Source of the DNA: Pipra filicauda
Taxonomy: Eukaryota > Chordata > Aves > Passeriformes > Pipridae
Direction: 5' to 3'
NCBI RefSeq assembly: GCF_003945595.2
Contig: NW_024104095.1
Location: 1,240,001 to 1,304,000, forward strand
DNA length: 64,000 nucleotides
Shown here: positions 1-13,168 of the stretch, piece after piece
How the letters are laid out: the number at the start of each line of letters is the position of its first letter
Position numbering within the stretch: position 1 is the first letter of the stretch
Position numbers and translations under genes: made by a program
Notes under the pieces: model-generated
Seen by the model: the letters and a program-made list of their open reading frames with translations, nothing else
Database searches by the model: none
Told to the model about the DNA's origin: nothing

Positions 1-49
1 CTCAGGCTAAACTCTGACCGACACAATACACCAGATTCCACCCAGAGCC

Positions 50-215
50 CAAATTCATAAAATTTAAGACCAGGAGGGACCATTAGATCATCCAGCAAAC
101 ACCCCAGACTTGCACTTCACCCAGACACTCTGATATCGAGCCCTAAAGCCTGAGCTTGGTTAAATCATATCTGTGCTCAGGTTATCCTGACCCTGGTATA
201 AGACCATAGAGCTCA
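50..215 (-). mobile_element. Ancient CR1-like LINE 3' fragment
   Basis: The stretch starts with a 'taaaatttaagaccagga' and 'gggaccattagatcatc' pattern. This resembles the start of the reverse-complemented 3' end of old amniote CR1/L3-type LINEs seen in turtles, crocodiles and birds. Further in, a segment around 120-170 reading 'cactctgatatcgagccc' and 'ggttaaatcatatct' follows the same family layout. The copy is much more diverged than the other CR1 pieces here, so it is probably an old insertion. It has no coding capacity. The right boundary is vague, and family assignment is from memory of the repeat pattern rather than an alignment. Confidence 0.5.
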
Positions 216-1955
216 TTAGTTCAGGAGATAAAACTGCCCTTTGGACTTGAAGCTCTTGGGCTGGTGACATTCTGCTTTATGGCATGACAGCCTTAACAAG
301 CCAAACCCACCATCGGCTCCATGGGAAATGGTGATGGACACGAATTCCAACCCCTGCGCCAAAGATTTCTTTATATGGCCAGTATAAAGATCTACAGGTC
401 CCACAGCTTTGGGACTCCAAGAGTGTCCTGATCCTTATCTCTGCCTGGGAATTAAAAATGCTTAACGCAGGGCATGGAAATGAGATCTCCACACAAGAAG
501 ATGAAGGTCACTTGTTCCATGGTGGCAATCTGGGGAACGTGCCTCGCATTCTGCAAGGGCAAGGGACATCATTAACCCTTTTTTTTTTTTTTAATAAATC
601 TGTAATTAAGAATATCACTCAACTTTCTGTTTTAAAACAGCGTGTTCTCATGAGAGCTCCACAGGTTGTTTGAAATCTGGGCCTCTTCCCAGTATTTTTC
701 AGCCAGTTTCCTGAGCTTGCTGACAGAGCTGTCTGGACGGCCACTGGCTCACATTCCTCGCAGTCTCTGCTCCAAGCCAGCTTCTTTGGGCCCAATTTCA
801 ACAAATACAGACGGACCACCACAATCCAGAGCTCAACGTGGGACTGGCACCACATGCCTTTGAGATATTAACCATAAATCAGCTGTGGGGAGCTCAGACA
901 GATGTGGGCGTTCAGAGAACTGCCAGGTCCGTGCACTAAATATGGAGCTGGCCAGGGAATGCCAAAGATTGCAGGTCTTTCTTTAATGCAAATTCAGCTG
1001 GAGGATCAGGAACAGCAGCCAATTAAGCAGCTTTCAAGAGAAAGCAGGTATTTTCTATTGAATTTGCAGCTGGGAGGCCTGGGTGCAAGTCAAGAGGGGG
1101 GACAATGTCACGATGTGGGGTTGCTTTGCTTGAGACCCAGGAGAAAGAAGTCAATTTTGTGTTACAAGAGCTCACAGCAGGAAAGCATCGCTGCTGGGGA
1201 CCCTGGGTTTCCATGCCTCTGTCCTCTGAGCTGGGAGAGCAGTTGCTCCTTTGAGCCCTTGGATGAGGCACAAACACAAACCTGATTCCAGAAACCTGCC
1301 TGAAAGGACATGATTTTGTCAAGTATGACATGAAACTAAGGCAAAGCACAGCATCAACTTGAACATTCCTGGAGGTTTCACTGGCCCAGGGAACAGCCCT
1401 AATTCCTATGGGAAGCCACAGGGTACCACACTGTGGGCAGTCGAGGCTTTTGGGCACGTGCTATTGACCATTCATCCTCATCACAAAAGCCTGCAAGAAG
1501 CAAATGCAAATACAGCCTTGTGGTTTAGGACACCCCGGTATTCCTGATCTTTATTTTCAGGAGTGTCTTGCTCACATCTCACCCCTGCACACCTGTGAAC
1601 ACCAAGAGGTCTGACTGGGCTATGCCATTAAATATCCCACTCCATCAAACAGCTTGCATGTCTCCCAATAAAATGACTAAATAAATTGTGCCTAAATATA
1701 GTGCAGGACCAAGACATATTTCTAATGTTGCTTAATTAATAGATCACATTGACAGCGACGACAGTGCTAAAAACCATCATCTGCGAACACACTGAGGGGC
1801 TCATTTGCAAGTATTTATGCATGGGAATAACTTTCTCCTGTGCCTCAGTCCTGCTGAGGCTGACAGCTTTCTGGCATTGGAATAACCCAACCCAAAGCTA
1901 TGGATATGTGTCACCAGAGCTCGGTCTGAGACGCTGTCGACGGCGATAAGGCTGA
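216..1955. other. Unannotated non-coding stretch
   Basis: No gene is recognised here. Open frames of 60-144 codons occur on both strands and overlap one another, without domains, codon-use signal or exon-like splice context. A T-run lies at about 579-591. The region around 1680-1740 is AT-rich. A weak in-frame Asp-Ala pair just before 1960 might belong to the RNase H relic that follows, but this is not secure. Confidence 0.55.
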
Positions 1956-2069
1956 GATGCATTTTGGTTCCAAAATATTCCAGCTGTGCTGGCTGGTCTC
2001 TATTTGATGTCTCACCTGCCAGCTCCATCCTGTTTTAAAAAAACGTTAGATGACAGAAAAAGATTGGAA

Positions 2070-2320
2070 ACTGCTCTCATTTCCAGAGCTGTGGCTAAAG
2101 CAGGGAATGTTGCACTTAGAAAGAAAACAAAGAACCGAGTGCTTTACTCAGAAATCAGAACATTCCACCAGATTTTGCATGGGAAGTTTACATTGATTAC
2201 AGACCAGAAACATCTTGTTAAAACTCCTGAACCAAAAAGGGATAGAGCAGCCAGCAGCTGGCAGGTTCCAGAGGTGGACTGTCATGTCAGCATCCTATTA
2301 CCCTGACATCAGGTGGGTTA
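2070..2320 (+). mobile_element. Degraded Ty3/Gypsy-type RNase H fragment
   Basis: In the frame beginning near 1986, residues coded at 2082-2102 read SRAVAKA, like the 'ASRTLSKAE' block of Gypsy polyproteins. Codons from 2163 read FHQILHGKFTLITD, very close to the family pattern F-H-Q-x-L-x-G-x-K-F-T-L-x-T-D-x-K-x-L that ends the RT-RNase H region. After a +1 frame change at about 2222-2227, the neighbouring frame carries RFQRW (2263-2277) and SASYYPDI (from 2287), matching the 'RLQRWALxLSAYxYxI' block. In the intact family this domain removes RNA from the RNA-DNA hybrid during reverse transcription. Here it is broken by the frame change and no RT, integrase or LTR was recognised on either side, so it is a relic. 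Gypsy elements are very rare in birds. A chance match is unlikely because two ordered motif blocks are present. An exapted fragment cannot be excluded. Confidence 0.62.
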
Positions 2321-5300
2321 TAAACACAGAGATGCTTCCACATCCTCCCAAGTACCATTGTAGGCTGACAGTGCTCCACAATCACATCTCACTTGCTGGA
2401 TTTCCCCTTGCAGGAAAGTGTTATTACTGCAAAAGAAGCTGCAGTGAGTTAAGCTGACATGGCCCTAGAAGAGATCTGCGTTCGTAGGATGGGGAGCAGT
2501 TGGAGAACAGTCTCTCCTCGTGGCAAACATTTCTGGTGTCTGGTGTCACATTTATTGAAAAAGTATCGCTGCTGGTGTCAGCTCCAATCTGTGTCAGAGC
2601 AAAAGTTGGCACTGGTACCAGTTCCTGCCAGAGAGGGAAAGCTGAGACCAGGAGAAGTCCACAGGGGGCTGAATATTGATCCCCCTTTTAATAAGACAAC
2701 AAGGTCAGGGGAAGGTAACCCTGCCCCTGGTGCTCCTGAAACCTCGCTCAGCCCTGTGGGTGCCTTGGCTGGAAGCAAACAAGTCCCCTTCAGCCTTCAG
2801 CATCAAAACCCAGCTGTGAAAACTGCCTGTCTGCTTTACAGAATTCCCAAATTTTCCATCACGTTTCTACATTATGGCACAGAACACAATAAAAGAGGAG
2901 AAGTCTTGTGAAATGCATTTCCCCCCATAAACAGATATATTAGAGATTTTGGGGTGTGAAGGTGTTGTGTTAATTTCTAAAATAATTCTGCCACTTCCTC
3001 ACCCCATTTTCTCTCATCTCCAGAATAATTTATCTGAAATATTTGATTTTTGATAGGAAGCACTCTCCAGAGGATTAAAAAGAAGGTGAATTCGGAACTC
3101 TCTGTCTGTAATTTTAAGACTTACATAGTTCTGCAGTTTAAATCTGTGACTCTCCCCTCAGCAGTAATAAGGTTTCTTAAATTCTCAGCAAGTGAGCAAA
3201 AAAACATTGGAGGTTTGACTTTAATATCTCTTAGTAAAATATTTTTGTCTCTTCTAAGAGGACAGCAACAAAGGTATCTGTCCTTAGTAGACCAAACTTG
3301 GTGTATGGGACACACTCTGCAGTCTGGGAGGGGATTGCTATAGATTATGGTGTTTCTGACATAATCTTAATGCCTGACAATATTTTCAATATTAGGCTTA
3401 TTTTAGACATAGAATTGTGGAGGGATTTTATGGTGTGATATTATGACAGTGGACAAAACTTGTTTTTTACTATTACTGCAATCGCTCATGTCCATTTAAT
3501 AGAAGCCAAATTTTGTAGCCAAGGACTAAAAAATTGGAGAATGGGACATTGTAATTGAAGGGTTCACAACAAAAGGTGAGGCTTGCAGTAGAATTTCTGA
3601 GGAAATAAATGTTTTCACTAATTTTATTTCTTGAGAACCATCACTTTGCACTCTTGGTAAGTTAAGAAGAAAGAAACCAAGTTGAATTTTGACTGGAAAA
3701 GGTGAAAGAATGGAAGTGGCAGCTCCTTCTTTCCTTTTCACACAGGGAGAGCAGTAACTTGACATTATCCTGCTGCAGCCTTGGGCTTGTACCTTTCTGC
3801 AGCCTCCCCAGCAGAGACTCCACCTCATCTCTGTCCCTTGAGCACATTTATCCTCCTTTAACTTTTAGCATGTTCCCTGAACTGAAATCTCCCTCCAATA
3901 ACATATGTGTGAGACACAGGGAATAAGATAAGAGCTGTAATATATCTGTCTAATTACTTTCCTTCCAGTGAAGATAAAGAGACACAGCTGAATTATTTCC
4001 TTGTTCCCTCAGCTGCAAAAAAGAAAATCTTGGGTAAAAAAATCCCTTTTGAAGAGGTTGTTGATTGTTAGAGGATTGTTGAAATGCTGTTGAAAGACAG
4101 AAAAAATATGTCCATAAAAATAAAATCTGAAAATCAAAGTTTCTGAAGTTTTAGTTTTTCCTCATTAGGATCATAAAAATTAAGCTGTTTCCTTGGAAAC
4201 AGCAGGGATTTCTTTTGTCAGAAAGGAAGAAAAGGAGAGTAGAGCTGTTCCCTGCTTCCTGAGAGCTACTTATCAGCTCAGCCTGGAGAAGGTACCTGGC
4301 ACTAATTTAAGAGTGATCTCAGGCAAAAACTCCCAGAAATAGTTAAGGTAACCCTGCAACAGCATAAATTCATCACAGCTCTGTTGTGCAGAGGCACAAG
4401 ATTTTATAAAGACCTTGTTAAAATCCAGAAAGCTGGAAATTATGGAGAAAGCTCAGCAAACTAAAGCCCTGTTTTCTTTTTGCCCTTAAAGCAGCAATGT
4501 GTGAGGGGCAGTTATTTTGCAAACCTCCCCTCCCTGCTCCTTCAGTACCACACATTGATGCCAAACTCCCCTGTTTGATGCCATGGGTTAGTGTCAGTGA
4601 TGGTTTGCACTGGTGTGGGCTGGAAGTAGCTTTGTTGTTACCAGGGTTGGACCTGCCAGTGGAGCACAGGGGATGGACCATCCTCCCCTTCCTCCCACCA
4701 AAAGCATTTCCAGGTGTAAGTCTGACACAGGGAGTGGGGAACCTTCCACAAATAGAAGGATCTGCCCAAACCTCTGCTTAAAAATGAAGTTCTTGTGCTG
4801 GAGAGTGACTGTTTCACCGTGGTAGAAACAAAAAAGAAAAAGGGGGGAAAACAGACAAACTTATAAATAATAATAATTAGTTAAATAAGGATCCCTGATG
4901 AGCATCCACTGCCTCACCACTCTGGCGTGTGGAGTTAGTTTTAATGATTGTTACAATTAGGGAGGTATTAGCAATGATTTTGTTACATAGGTAATTTCTC
5001 CTTGCTGGATTTCTGCTGGCAGCAAACAGATTTCAAGCATTATGACTATTTTTAAAGCTTTTGAGGAATCAAGTGCAAGATATTAGAGGAGCTCAGTCAT
5101 ATGATGGATCTTACAGGATGAGATTCCTATGTAACTTAGGAAACGTTTTCCCAAACTATGGCTAAAGAAAAGTACCTACAGTCTCAGACATCCCCTATCT
5201 ATCAGTAAAAGCTAAACTGGGTCCCTCCTTGGTGTCTGTAATAAGGTAATTCTCATTTTGAATATGTTTGCTTCTCCCCATTTTTCAATTCATATTTATT

Positions 5301-8300
5301 ACCAACAAAGTTATGGAAAAGAGATGAATAATATTGTCCTCTCCTCACATTTTGGGTTTCTTTCTCTTCTTTGTCCCATTAAAGCACCATTGAATTTTTT
5401 GAGCAACTGCATTAATTCAGCTCAAGTCACAAAGCATTTTGCATTATGAAGGCTAAGGAGTGATTTATTTTAGTGCCATTTAGGAGCATTAGGGTGTGCC
5501 AAGTGATTATGGTGTGCCAAAAAGTTGCAAACATCCAGCATAAAAACAAAATCTATGATGCAGCTGAAAGTCAGGTTAAATATAGAAAACAGGTTTACTG
5601 GAAAAAAAACATTCAGCCAGAAAAATGAATGTAATTTTTGATTAGTCCATATAGAGACACGGGGGTTATGAGGAGAATTGTTAAACCAGATCAAAATAAA
5701 AGCCAGGTTTTGGAGGTTAATAAGATATCATAGATTGAAATGCCCATCAAGGATTTAATAACTGTATTTTGCTTCGATATTGAGTCAGTGTCACTGCATT
5801 ACTACCAATAACCACTAATGAAAAACGTAGTGAATCTGATGAATATTTTATAAGGTCTGAATTTTGGATCAGAATTAATTCTCAGCCACTTTGTTGTCAC
5901 CAGCTCTGGAGGCCAAACCGCCTCATCTCATCTTTTTCTTTTGGTTGAAATTTTAGCAAATTAGTTATCTCTTTTAATCCTGGAAAAATCAACATCTCAA
6001 GAAGGATTTTCCTTTACCGGTTCTCAATGGCTCTCTCAGCTTGTAAATCAATGCTCTGTGAGCTCTCAGCTTTACCCTTTTCAGGTTTCAGCCCTCTGGC
6101 ATTTATAAAGGACACACTTCGTCAATGAGATTCCTTGATTTCTGCAGTTTAAGTTTCCTCTCCAGTGTTTTCTGGTTTTATTGATGGGTATAATGAATGC
6201 TAAATCTACCATGAGCACAATATTTCCAGTTGGAGCTGCCCTTGATTAACTGGCACTCCAGTCACTCAAAATGCTCACGGCTCTTGCACCTACCAGACCT
6301 CTGGCAACTTGTGCTGGCTGCCCATTTTTCTTGGGAGCACTCATAGGGAAAGGAATTTTATGTTCACTAAAGCCCCTGATGGTGAAAAATAAAACACAAC
6401 CCCCACGAGAGGTCAAGAGGGCAATGAAAAAACCCCAGACACCACCATCCTTTGGAGAGATCCCCGTGTGAGCGGGAAACCCATGCTCTGCTTCTCTGCA
6501 TCTCCAAAGCTCCCAGTTCACAGACTGCTCGGAAATTGGGTGAGTGTATTTGGTTTGATTTTATTTTTTTTCTTTACCCAAACTCGAGTAACCACTTTTA
6601 AATGTATGGTTGGAAAATCTGGCTTGCACAGCAGACCTCACAGTCATTCTCCCAGTGAAATCCAATCCCCTTGGTTTCTTTCATTTTACCTAAGACACCA
6701 CTGAAGGAAAAACGGGTTTGGAGCAGATAAATCTCTTTCCATCCATGTCTATGATTTTTTTCACAGAAAATCTTGGGGGTTTATTTTCTTCCCCCCCACA
6801 CACACACACTTTCAGCTGTAATTCTGAGTCTGTTTTCTCCTCTGTTTCCCACTGAATACAAGGAAAAAGCCCCTTGTGAGGAGCAGGTCACTGGGTGTGC
6901 GATTTCCGACGGCTGTGACTGGGTGTCTTTGCTTTATTTGATAAGTGATCCAGACAGCCAGGAATGATTTACTGCAAGGCTCCATTTGCCCTTGTGCTGG
7001 GATCACAATCTGGGAGGTTTTTCAACAGGCATTCTCAGCCCCCATTTTTAATCAGCCTTTCACCCGGATAGGCCAAGAAAAAGTTGTAAAGTCAGAAGAA
7101 ACGCTGGCATGGGTTCTGTGACTCAGAACAGAGCAGAGGTTGTCTCCCTTCCACTTTCTGCAAACTCCCTTTTTTTTTTTCTGTTGACCACACACAAATG
7201 GTTTTAATCAGCTTCCAAAAGACTCTTGTTGGCATTTTAAGATGTTTGCTCTTTGCATTCTTCTCTACATCCCCCTTTCCTTTCTCATCTGAAAGCAAAG
7301 AAGATGTTGAAAAAACGGACAATTTTTTTTTTCCTTTTCTTTTTTTTTTTCTTTTCCCTGAGCCATTTCGGTTTTCCATTAGCTGAACACTTCTATTGAA
7401 GGGTGTTGTGCAACGAAAGTGCAACGGATATGGAAACCTCTTTATTATGCTTGGAATGTCAATTCGGACATTTGTTTGAGTTGGACCGTGCAAAACACGG
7501 TCATGGCAAGAACAAGCAGTTTGCTTCTTTAATGACCCTTCCTCTGCTAATGGGGCTCAGGCTGTCAAGTGATGCCTGTTCCTCGATGGCAGGTGAATTC
7601 AGGTGCTTGTTCATCCAGCTGGGAGCTCACAATGCCCCTGTCAATCAGCTCCCCGGGAAGGATAATTGGCGATTCCTCTTCCAGTGGAACATCCTTCAAT
7701 CACACCACGCAGGAAGCAGCTAAAGGCCTTTCTCTACTCTGACTGCACTGAGCTGTTGAAGACACTGAGAAAAGTTAAAAGCTCCTCAGGAAGGAGGAAA
7801 AGGAAAATGGTTGTTGGCATGAGAGCTGTTGTGACTTCCCGTAGTGAGAGAGCACAGAGCTGGCTGAGAAAGAGAAAGCAAGGAAAAGCAGAGGATATAA
7901 TGCCCAGAGACTGCACACATATGTCTCTTCCAAAGGATTTTCTCCTCTGCTATAATATTGACAGTGAAATATATTCTTTTATATAAACAAAAATAACCAC
8001 CCAAAAAATGAGCCCTTGGCATAGGCCAGTAAAATCACACATTCTGAACAGGGCCAGGCCAAGATGGAAAAATACTCAGTCTATTTTTCCTAAAATCTAC
8101 CATATTTCTCCACTCTCCTTTTTTTTAAAGTTTTTTTAAATTTCTTCTTTTATCCTCCTGGCATGAATGTGTCAGCAAAATGACATGAATGTGTCAGCTC
8201 AGACTTTACAGGTATGTTCCAGCCCCTTCGGGGGAAACCACAGTGATCCTCAGTGGATTGACTTCCATGAAGTAAAGTCCAATGGATCTTGTTTCAACTT

Positions 8301-9023
8301 GAGGAACATCAGATGTTAAGTGACAAACACCTGTAGAGAAAGGATCCATCATCCCTCAGAGGCCTGGGAAGGATTTCCACAGATGGCACCATGGATATCA
8401 CAGCCCCAGGTTTTCTGAAACAATTTTTCACCTGAAAGATCCAGCAGGGTTTTGATTAGACCGTACACATGAGCTTCTACAAAAGTTGATAATGTTCAGC
8501 CAAAAGTCCAGAAAACTCATGAAAATGCTTAGATTTTGGTCCATGACAAGATGCCACAGGTTGATAAGACAAATATGTAGAAGAACATGTTTGGAGAAGC
8601 CACTGGCTCAAAACAGTGTAATTCACAACCTGGAATAGGGAGGAGAAAATGTAAAAGGAAAATATTTGTTTCCTAAAATTTAAATTGATTATTTGCACGT
8701 TTGCAATTCAATAAGAAACTCAAACACCAACCTCTCCTGTAAAACTTAATGGGCTGAACACACATTGTGCGTCATACCTGAAGGGGAAAAATTATGGAGA
8801 AAACCCAGCAGTATTTCTACTTTTGGCAATTCCCTCCTCTCTCTGTTTCCCAGCACTACCTTTTATCCATGTCTGCTGAGCTGCAAACCCTTCTGGAAAT
8901 ACCTGTGTAGGGTAACCAGTGTCCTGGTGCCCCAGCCTGACCTGGAAAGTTCAGATGTGTTACTAAAATTCACAAGAAAATATTGAGTTCTTCCAGAAAC
9001 TATTTTTTAAAAACAATAAAAAG
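2321..9023. other. Non-coding stretch, mostly unique sequence
   Basis: No gene, LINE or SINE is recognised. The 150-codon plus frame at 2459-2911 has no domain and no continuation of the Gypsy polyprotein. Small features are a C/CA run at about 6791-6810, pyrimidine runs at 7171-7182 and 7321-7351, and an imperfect direct duplication of 'catgaatgtgtcagc' at about 8162-8200. The segment around 7385-7530 is low in repeats and could be conserved non-coding DNA, but nothing in the sequence proves it. Confidence 0.5.
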
Positions 9024-9120
9024 GTGAGGTTTGAGTTTTTTGGGGGGGTTGTTTGTTGGGTTTTGTTGTTGTTTGTTGGGTTTTGTTGTTGTTTGTTTGT
9101 TTGTTTTGTGGGTTTTTTTG
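9024..9120. repeat. G/T-rich simple repeat with exact 20-bp duplication
   Basis: Two identical 20-base units lie at 9051-9070 and 9071-9090, followed by GTTT repeats and preceded by a run of seven G. The complementary strand is A/C-rich. This is low-complexity DNA, and the frames reading through it are artefacts. Confidence 0.9.
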
Positions 9121-12100
9121 ATGACAATACAATCCAAGAAAGAAAGAGCAGGGAGAAGAAGAGCTATTTCTCCTTGTTGTCTGGATAAGTGGCTTTTTGA
9201 AAGAGAGAATAAAATTGTATATCATAACTGTAGACATTATTTATGCAGCAGCAGATAAACATTTGGCTTCTTCAGGTTATCCCAGCTGGATAATGTTAAA
9301 TGACACCTTTACAACAAGGAAAATCATCAGGAAGAAATAATGTTCCCAAACTGGAACATCCAACTGGGACAGTTGATGATCAGTGCAAGCTGTTCAAAGT
9401 AAAGAAGTGTTAAAATTAGCAGGAATTCTTCTCATACCTTAAGGAGCATCTGCTTTTATGTCTTCCTGAGAGTTGGAGAAATCTGGTTTATTCTGCATGA
9501 GTCAACATTTTCTCCTCAGGACACAGAGAGGGTTTGTAAAGTGACCACACCGTCCAGGGGGACCATGTCCTCTATTAATCAACTTTAGCAAACCAGATTT
9601 TTCCCCCTTTGCACAGTTTTTCCATCTGAGATGGGACTTGGGATGAATCAAAGATGAGCTGGCAGGATGGTGGGGGGGCAGACTGGTGTCCACCCACCCC
9701 TGGCAGGGGTCAAGCATCTCTATCTGCATCATGGTTCTCCTCCTTTAGACACCCATGTGATTTTAGCTTGGAGGGACTCAGTAAGGCAACAGACAAATGG
9801 AAATGGTGACATTTCTGGGAATGACATAAAATTGTCATTTTCTCTGAGCAGTTGAGCTGAAGTGTCTGAAACAACCATTGTACATATAATAACAGAAAAC
9901 CGAAACTTTGCCCCAAAAGGTTTTAATATCTATATTCTATTACCAGTGTCAAACAATTTATATTTTTAGTTGCTTTTTTTTTTCTTTCCCTCTTCCTCAA
10001 CACTCAGCAACAGCAGAGTAGGGAGCACCACAACATAATGCTCTGCTTTCATTATTTTGAACTAATTTTGCTTTGCTATTTTTAACTACTCCAAATGCTG
10101 CTGCCACAGGGAATAGGTAGAATTATTTTACCATTTTAGCAGGCTGGAAAGAAGTGGAATGAACTTTTGCATACAGTGGGATGTTACCTCTGCCAACACT
10201 TAAATGAAATGGGTTTGCCTGTGTTATTATAGGACCATAATAATGTAATTACGTAGGACTAGCAGAGTGTTTTACATCTCTGCAGTAACCTGACATTAAT
10301 CTGTGCAGTAGCAAAATATTAAATCCTTTTCACAGACTAGGAAAGTAAGGAGAAGGGTAAATCTCTGGGATCATAAAAGATATTAGTGTTACAGTGCAGC
10401 TGGAAGGAGGCAAAGGACTCCCTGCATGACAAGTTCTAGGGGTGCTCTACTGCCTTATGCAATTTTTAAGGTAAAATCCTCTCTTGACTTTTCTTTTTTT
10501 CATATCAACCCCATTCAGGATTTTTACTGCCCATCATAGTGAGTTCTCTACACTCTGTAAAACTGGGCACTTGATGACCTACCCGTGTTTATTGTATTTA
10601 TTCTAACCCAGTATGTTAATGTACCTATTCTTGCACCTCTGTATGAAGGGACACCAGGGCAATGAGAGACTGTGTGGGTTACAAAAATGCCTGAGAAAAT
10701 TTATTGTAGGGACTACTCAGCTGCAGCCACACTGCTTGTGTCCCTCCTCTTCCACAGCCCCAGCAATTACAAGGTTGTTCACGACGAAGCAGAGGGGTTT
10801 ATTCAGTTTTCAAAAACCTGTATTAAATTCCTTTCATGGTCAGAATCCCTTCAGCCACCACTGCAGATAGCATGTGGGTCAGAAAATCATGATGAAACTC
10901 CTGAAAAATCAACCTTTACTCTCCCCAAATTCATATCCCATCTTCATGGACACTGTCTTTAGTCCCTAAAAACAGTCACCATCATTGAAAAGCCTGTCTG
11001 TGTTTATACTAATCAGCCTCAGAGGCTCTGGATATGTGCCCTCAGCAACATTTCCGCAGCCAAATTGCATCTTCTCCTTCTTTCCTGGACATCAACCAGT
11101 GGGAGAGTTTGCAAAATTAACTGAATGCCAGTATTCTGGTCTGTCACTCCTGGTGGAAGGACGTGGGCAGGAATTTCTTCTGGCTTCACTCTATGGATCT
11201 ATATATGACTTGTCTTTTCCTCATTCCTGGCTGCCTGCTCTTCTCCAGCATCCATGTAAGAGGCCATTTCTATTAATAGCTCCCAGGCTTTGCATTTCCT
11301 GCATCCAAAGTGCTAATGAAAACTCCTTCCTGCCAACCCTCCAGGGGAAAGGCAATTTCCTCTGTCTCCCCATCCCTATCTGTACATCTGGTCATCTGAC
11401 CTTCTGGATGTTTCTGTCCTATGGCAGATTTACATGAAACATCTGCTGCTTCTTGTTGGGGTAGGTATTTCACAGGGAAAAACTGCTGGCTGACTCAGGA
11501 CAATAAGTGCTTCTCCCTGCCCAGATGACTATTCCCATTCTCAGGAAGGGAAATGCAATCAGACCTTTTGCCCTGGTTGACTTATCACCCTGCTGCTTCT
11601 GCCCCAGCCAGGCTTCCTCCAGGCTCTGCTCCGTGAAATCCTTCATCCTGCCTAATTAGAACTTCATCCTGGTGCTGGGGGCTGCTTTGACAGCTCAAAG
11701 AATGGGAGCTGGGGATTTGGGGCTCTGCAGATGTTGATCTGGAATCACCTGGCAAGGACAAAAGTTTGAGATACGTCCAACCTGCGTCCAGCTCTTCACC
11801 GAGCAGAGCTGCTTTCCGTGGTGGCTTTGCTCTACTCCTTTATCATAGATTATTTCTTGACATGGAAGACAGGTATTGATCCCTTCCCTTCTCCATGCAG
11901 TGCACACCAAAGCTACAGACCCCCTGGGCCAGGAGTGCAGACTCCAGCATTTTCTTAGGAGTTGCACATGTCCCATTGCCAACCACGGGCTGTGCCCCCA
12001 GCACTGCTCAAGCCAAACATCAGTACTCTGAATACAAGCACCTTTTCCTCTTATTTTGATCCCAAAGGAGGTTTCTAGAGCTGGTCCAAGTGATGCAAGA

Positions 12101-13091
12101 GCCAACCTTCCCTCCTCTCTGCCCCCCTGCCCTCTCCCCAGCCTTTCTGGAATGATTGCCATGTCTCTGTGAGCCCTGCAGTGGGAATCACAGAGCTCAG
12201 GATAAATCCTCCCCGTGTCTCAGCCACAAGACCTCCCCGTGATGCTGAAGCATCCTGTTCCTGCCCTTGGTAAGCAAAGGGATGCCTGGGACCAAGCTTC
12301 CTGCTGAGCCAGAGCAGTGACTGTTCCAAGGGGGATGCCATAAAATCACGGGGAAGGGGCAATTTGCAAATAATTTTTGGTTTCCACTCATTGAGGAACC
12401 AGAGGGGAAGGAGGGGGTGGGGATGTTGGGAGTCTGATGAAGTCTAGCACTTCTGAAGTAAATGGAATAGCAAGTTTCTTGGGGGCATATTTCCCATATT
12501 TTGCTAAGTTTGTATTTTCTGCAGTGAATATGATACATGAAATGCCAGCAACATTTGGTTTCCATTCCTCCAGAGAGACATTTGTCTCCAGACTAATAAA
12601 TCTGCATCTGAATGTTCAGCCTAGTGAAAAAACTGGTGCCAGCACGACCTGTTTATGTCTCCTGTGTCTCAGTTTTCCTGTTTGAGGAACAAACTTTCTG
12701 TTATAAGGTTTTGCAGGGTTTAAAAGTGACCGGTTTTGAATCAGTTGGGGCTTCCAAATCAATGCATCCACTGAACCATGTGAAAAAGGGCATGCAAGGA
12801 ACCATTTCTTGTGTAAATGAAAGTATTTTTCTGCAGGATCTGTCACCAAGATGGTTTGGACGGTTTTGCCTCAGCAAAGTGTTGGCTGTTGAACTCTTTT
12901 CTCTTGACAAGAAATACCCTGACAGCAGCTGGTTAAATATTGGGTTTTCATGTGGTCCCTTTATTTAATGTGGCCTTATCTGTGACAGCATCTATTTATA
13001 ATGATCTGGATGAGATAATAAACAGACTGATCCTATAAACAGGGACCTCAGGGTTCAGCCAACAGCAAGAGGAGCCTGCCAGAAGAACTGT
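9121..13091. other. Non-coding stretch
   Basis: No gene is recognised. Minus frames of 155 and 95 codons at 11695-12362 run over moderately GC-rich sequence, but they lack a recognisable domain and overlap plus frames. The first 1.5 kb is AT-rich with T-runs near 9975-9985. No repeats of note were seen. Confidence 0.5.
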
Positions 13092-13168
13092 GTGTTCCAG
13101 GTGTGTTCTGGGCATGTTCCAGGAGTGTTCCAGGTGTGTTCCAGGTGTGTTCCAGGCATGTTCCATGT
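13092..13168. repeat. 11-bp minisatellite, 7 units
   Basis: Seven consecutive 11-base units follow the pattern (g/a)tgttccagg(t/c/a). Substitutions fall mainly at the first and last positions and in unit 2. Because 11 is not a multiple of 3, the short frames crossing it are not protein repeats. Confidence 0.93.

Noticed and set aside
2459..2911. 150-codon frame after the Gypsy relic, considered as integrase
   Set aside because: No zinc-binding or DDE-type motif and no similarity to the linker or integrase order of Gypsy polyproteins.
11695..12362. Minus frames of 155 and 95 codons, considered as retroviral or host coding
   Set aside because: No motif of gag, pol or env and no recognised host domain. 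No LTR-like termini found.
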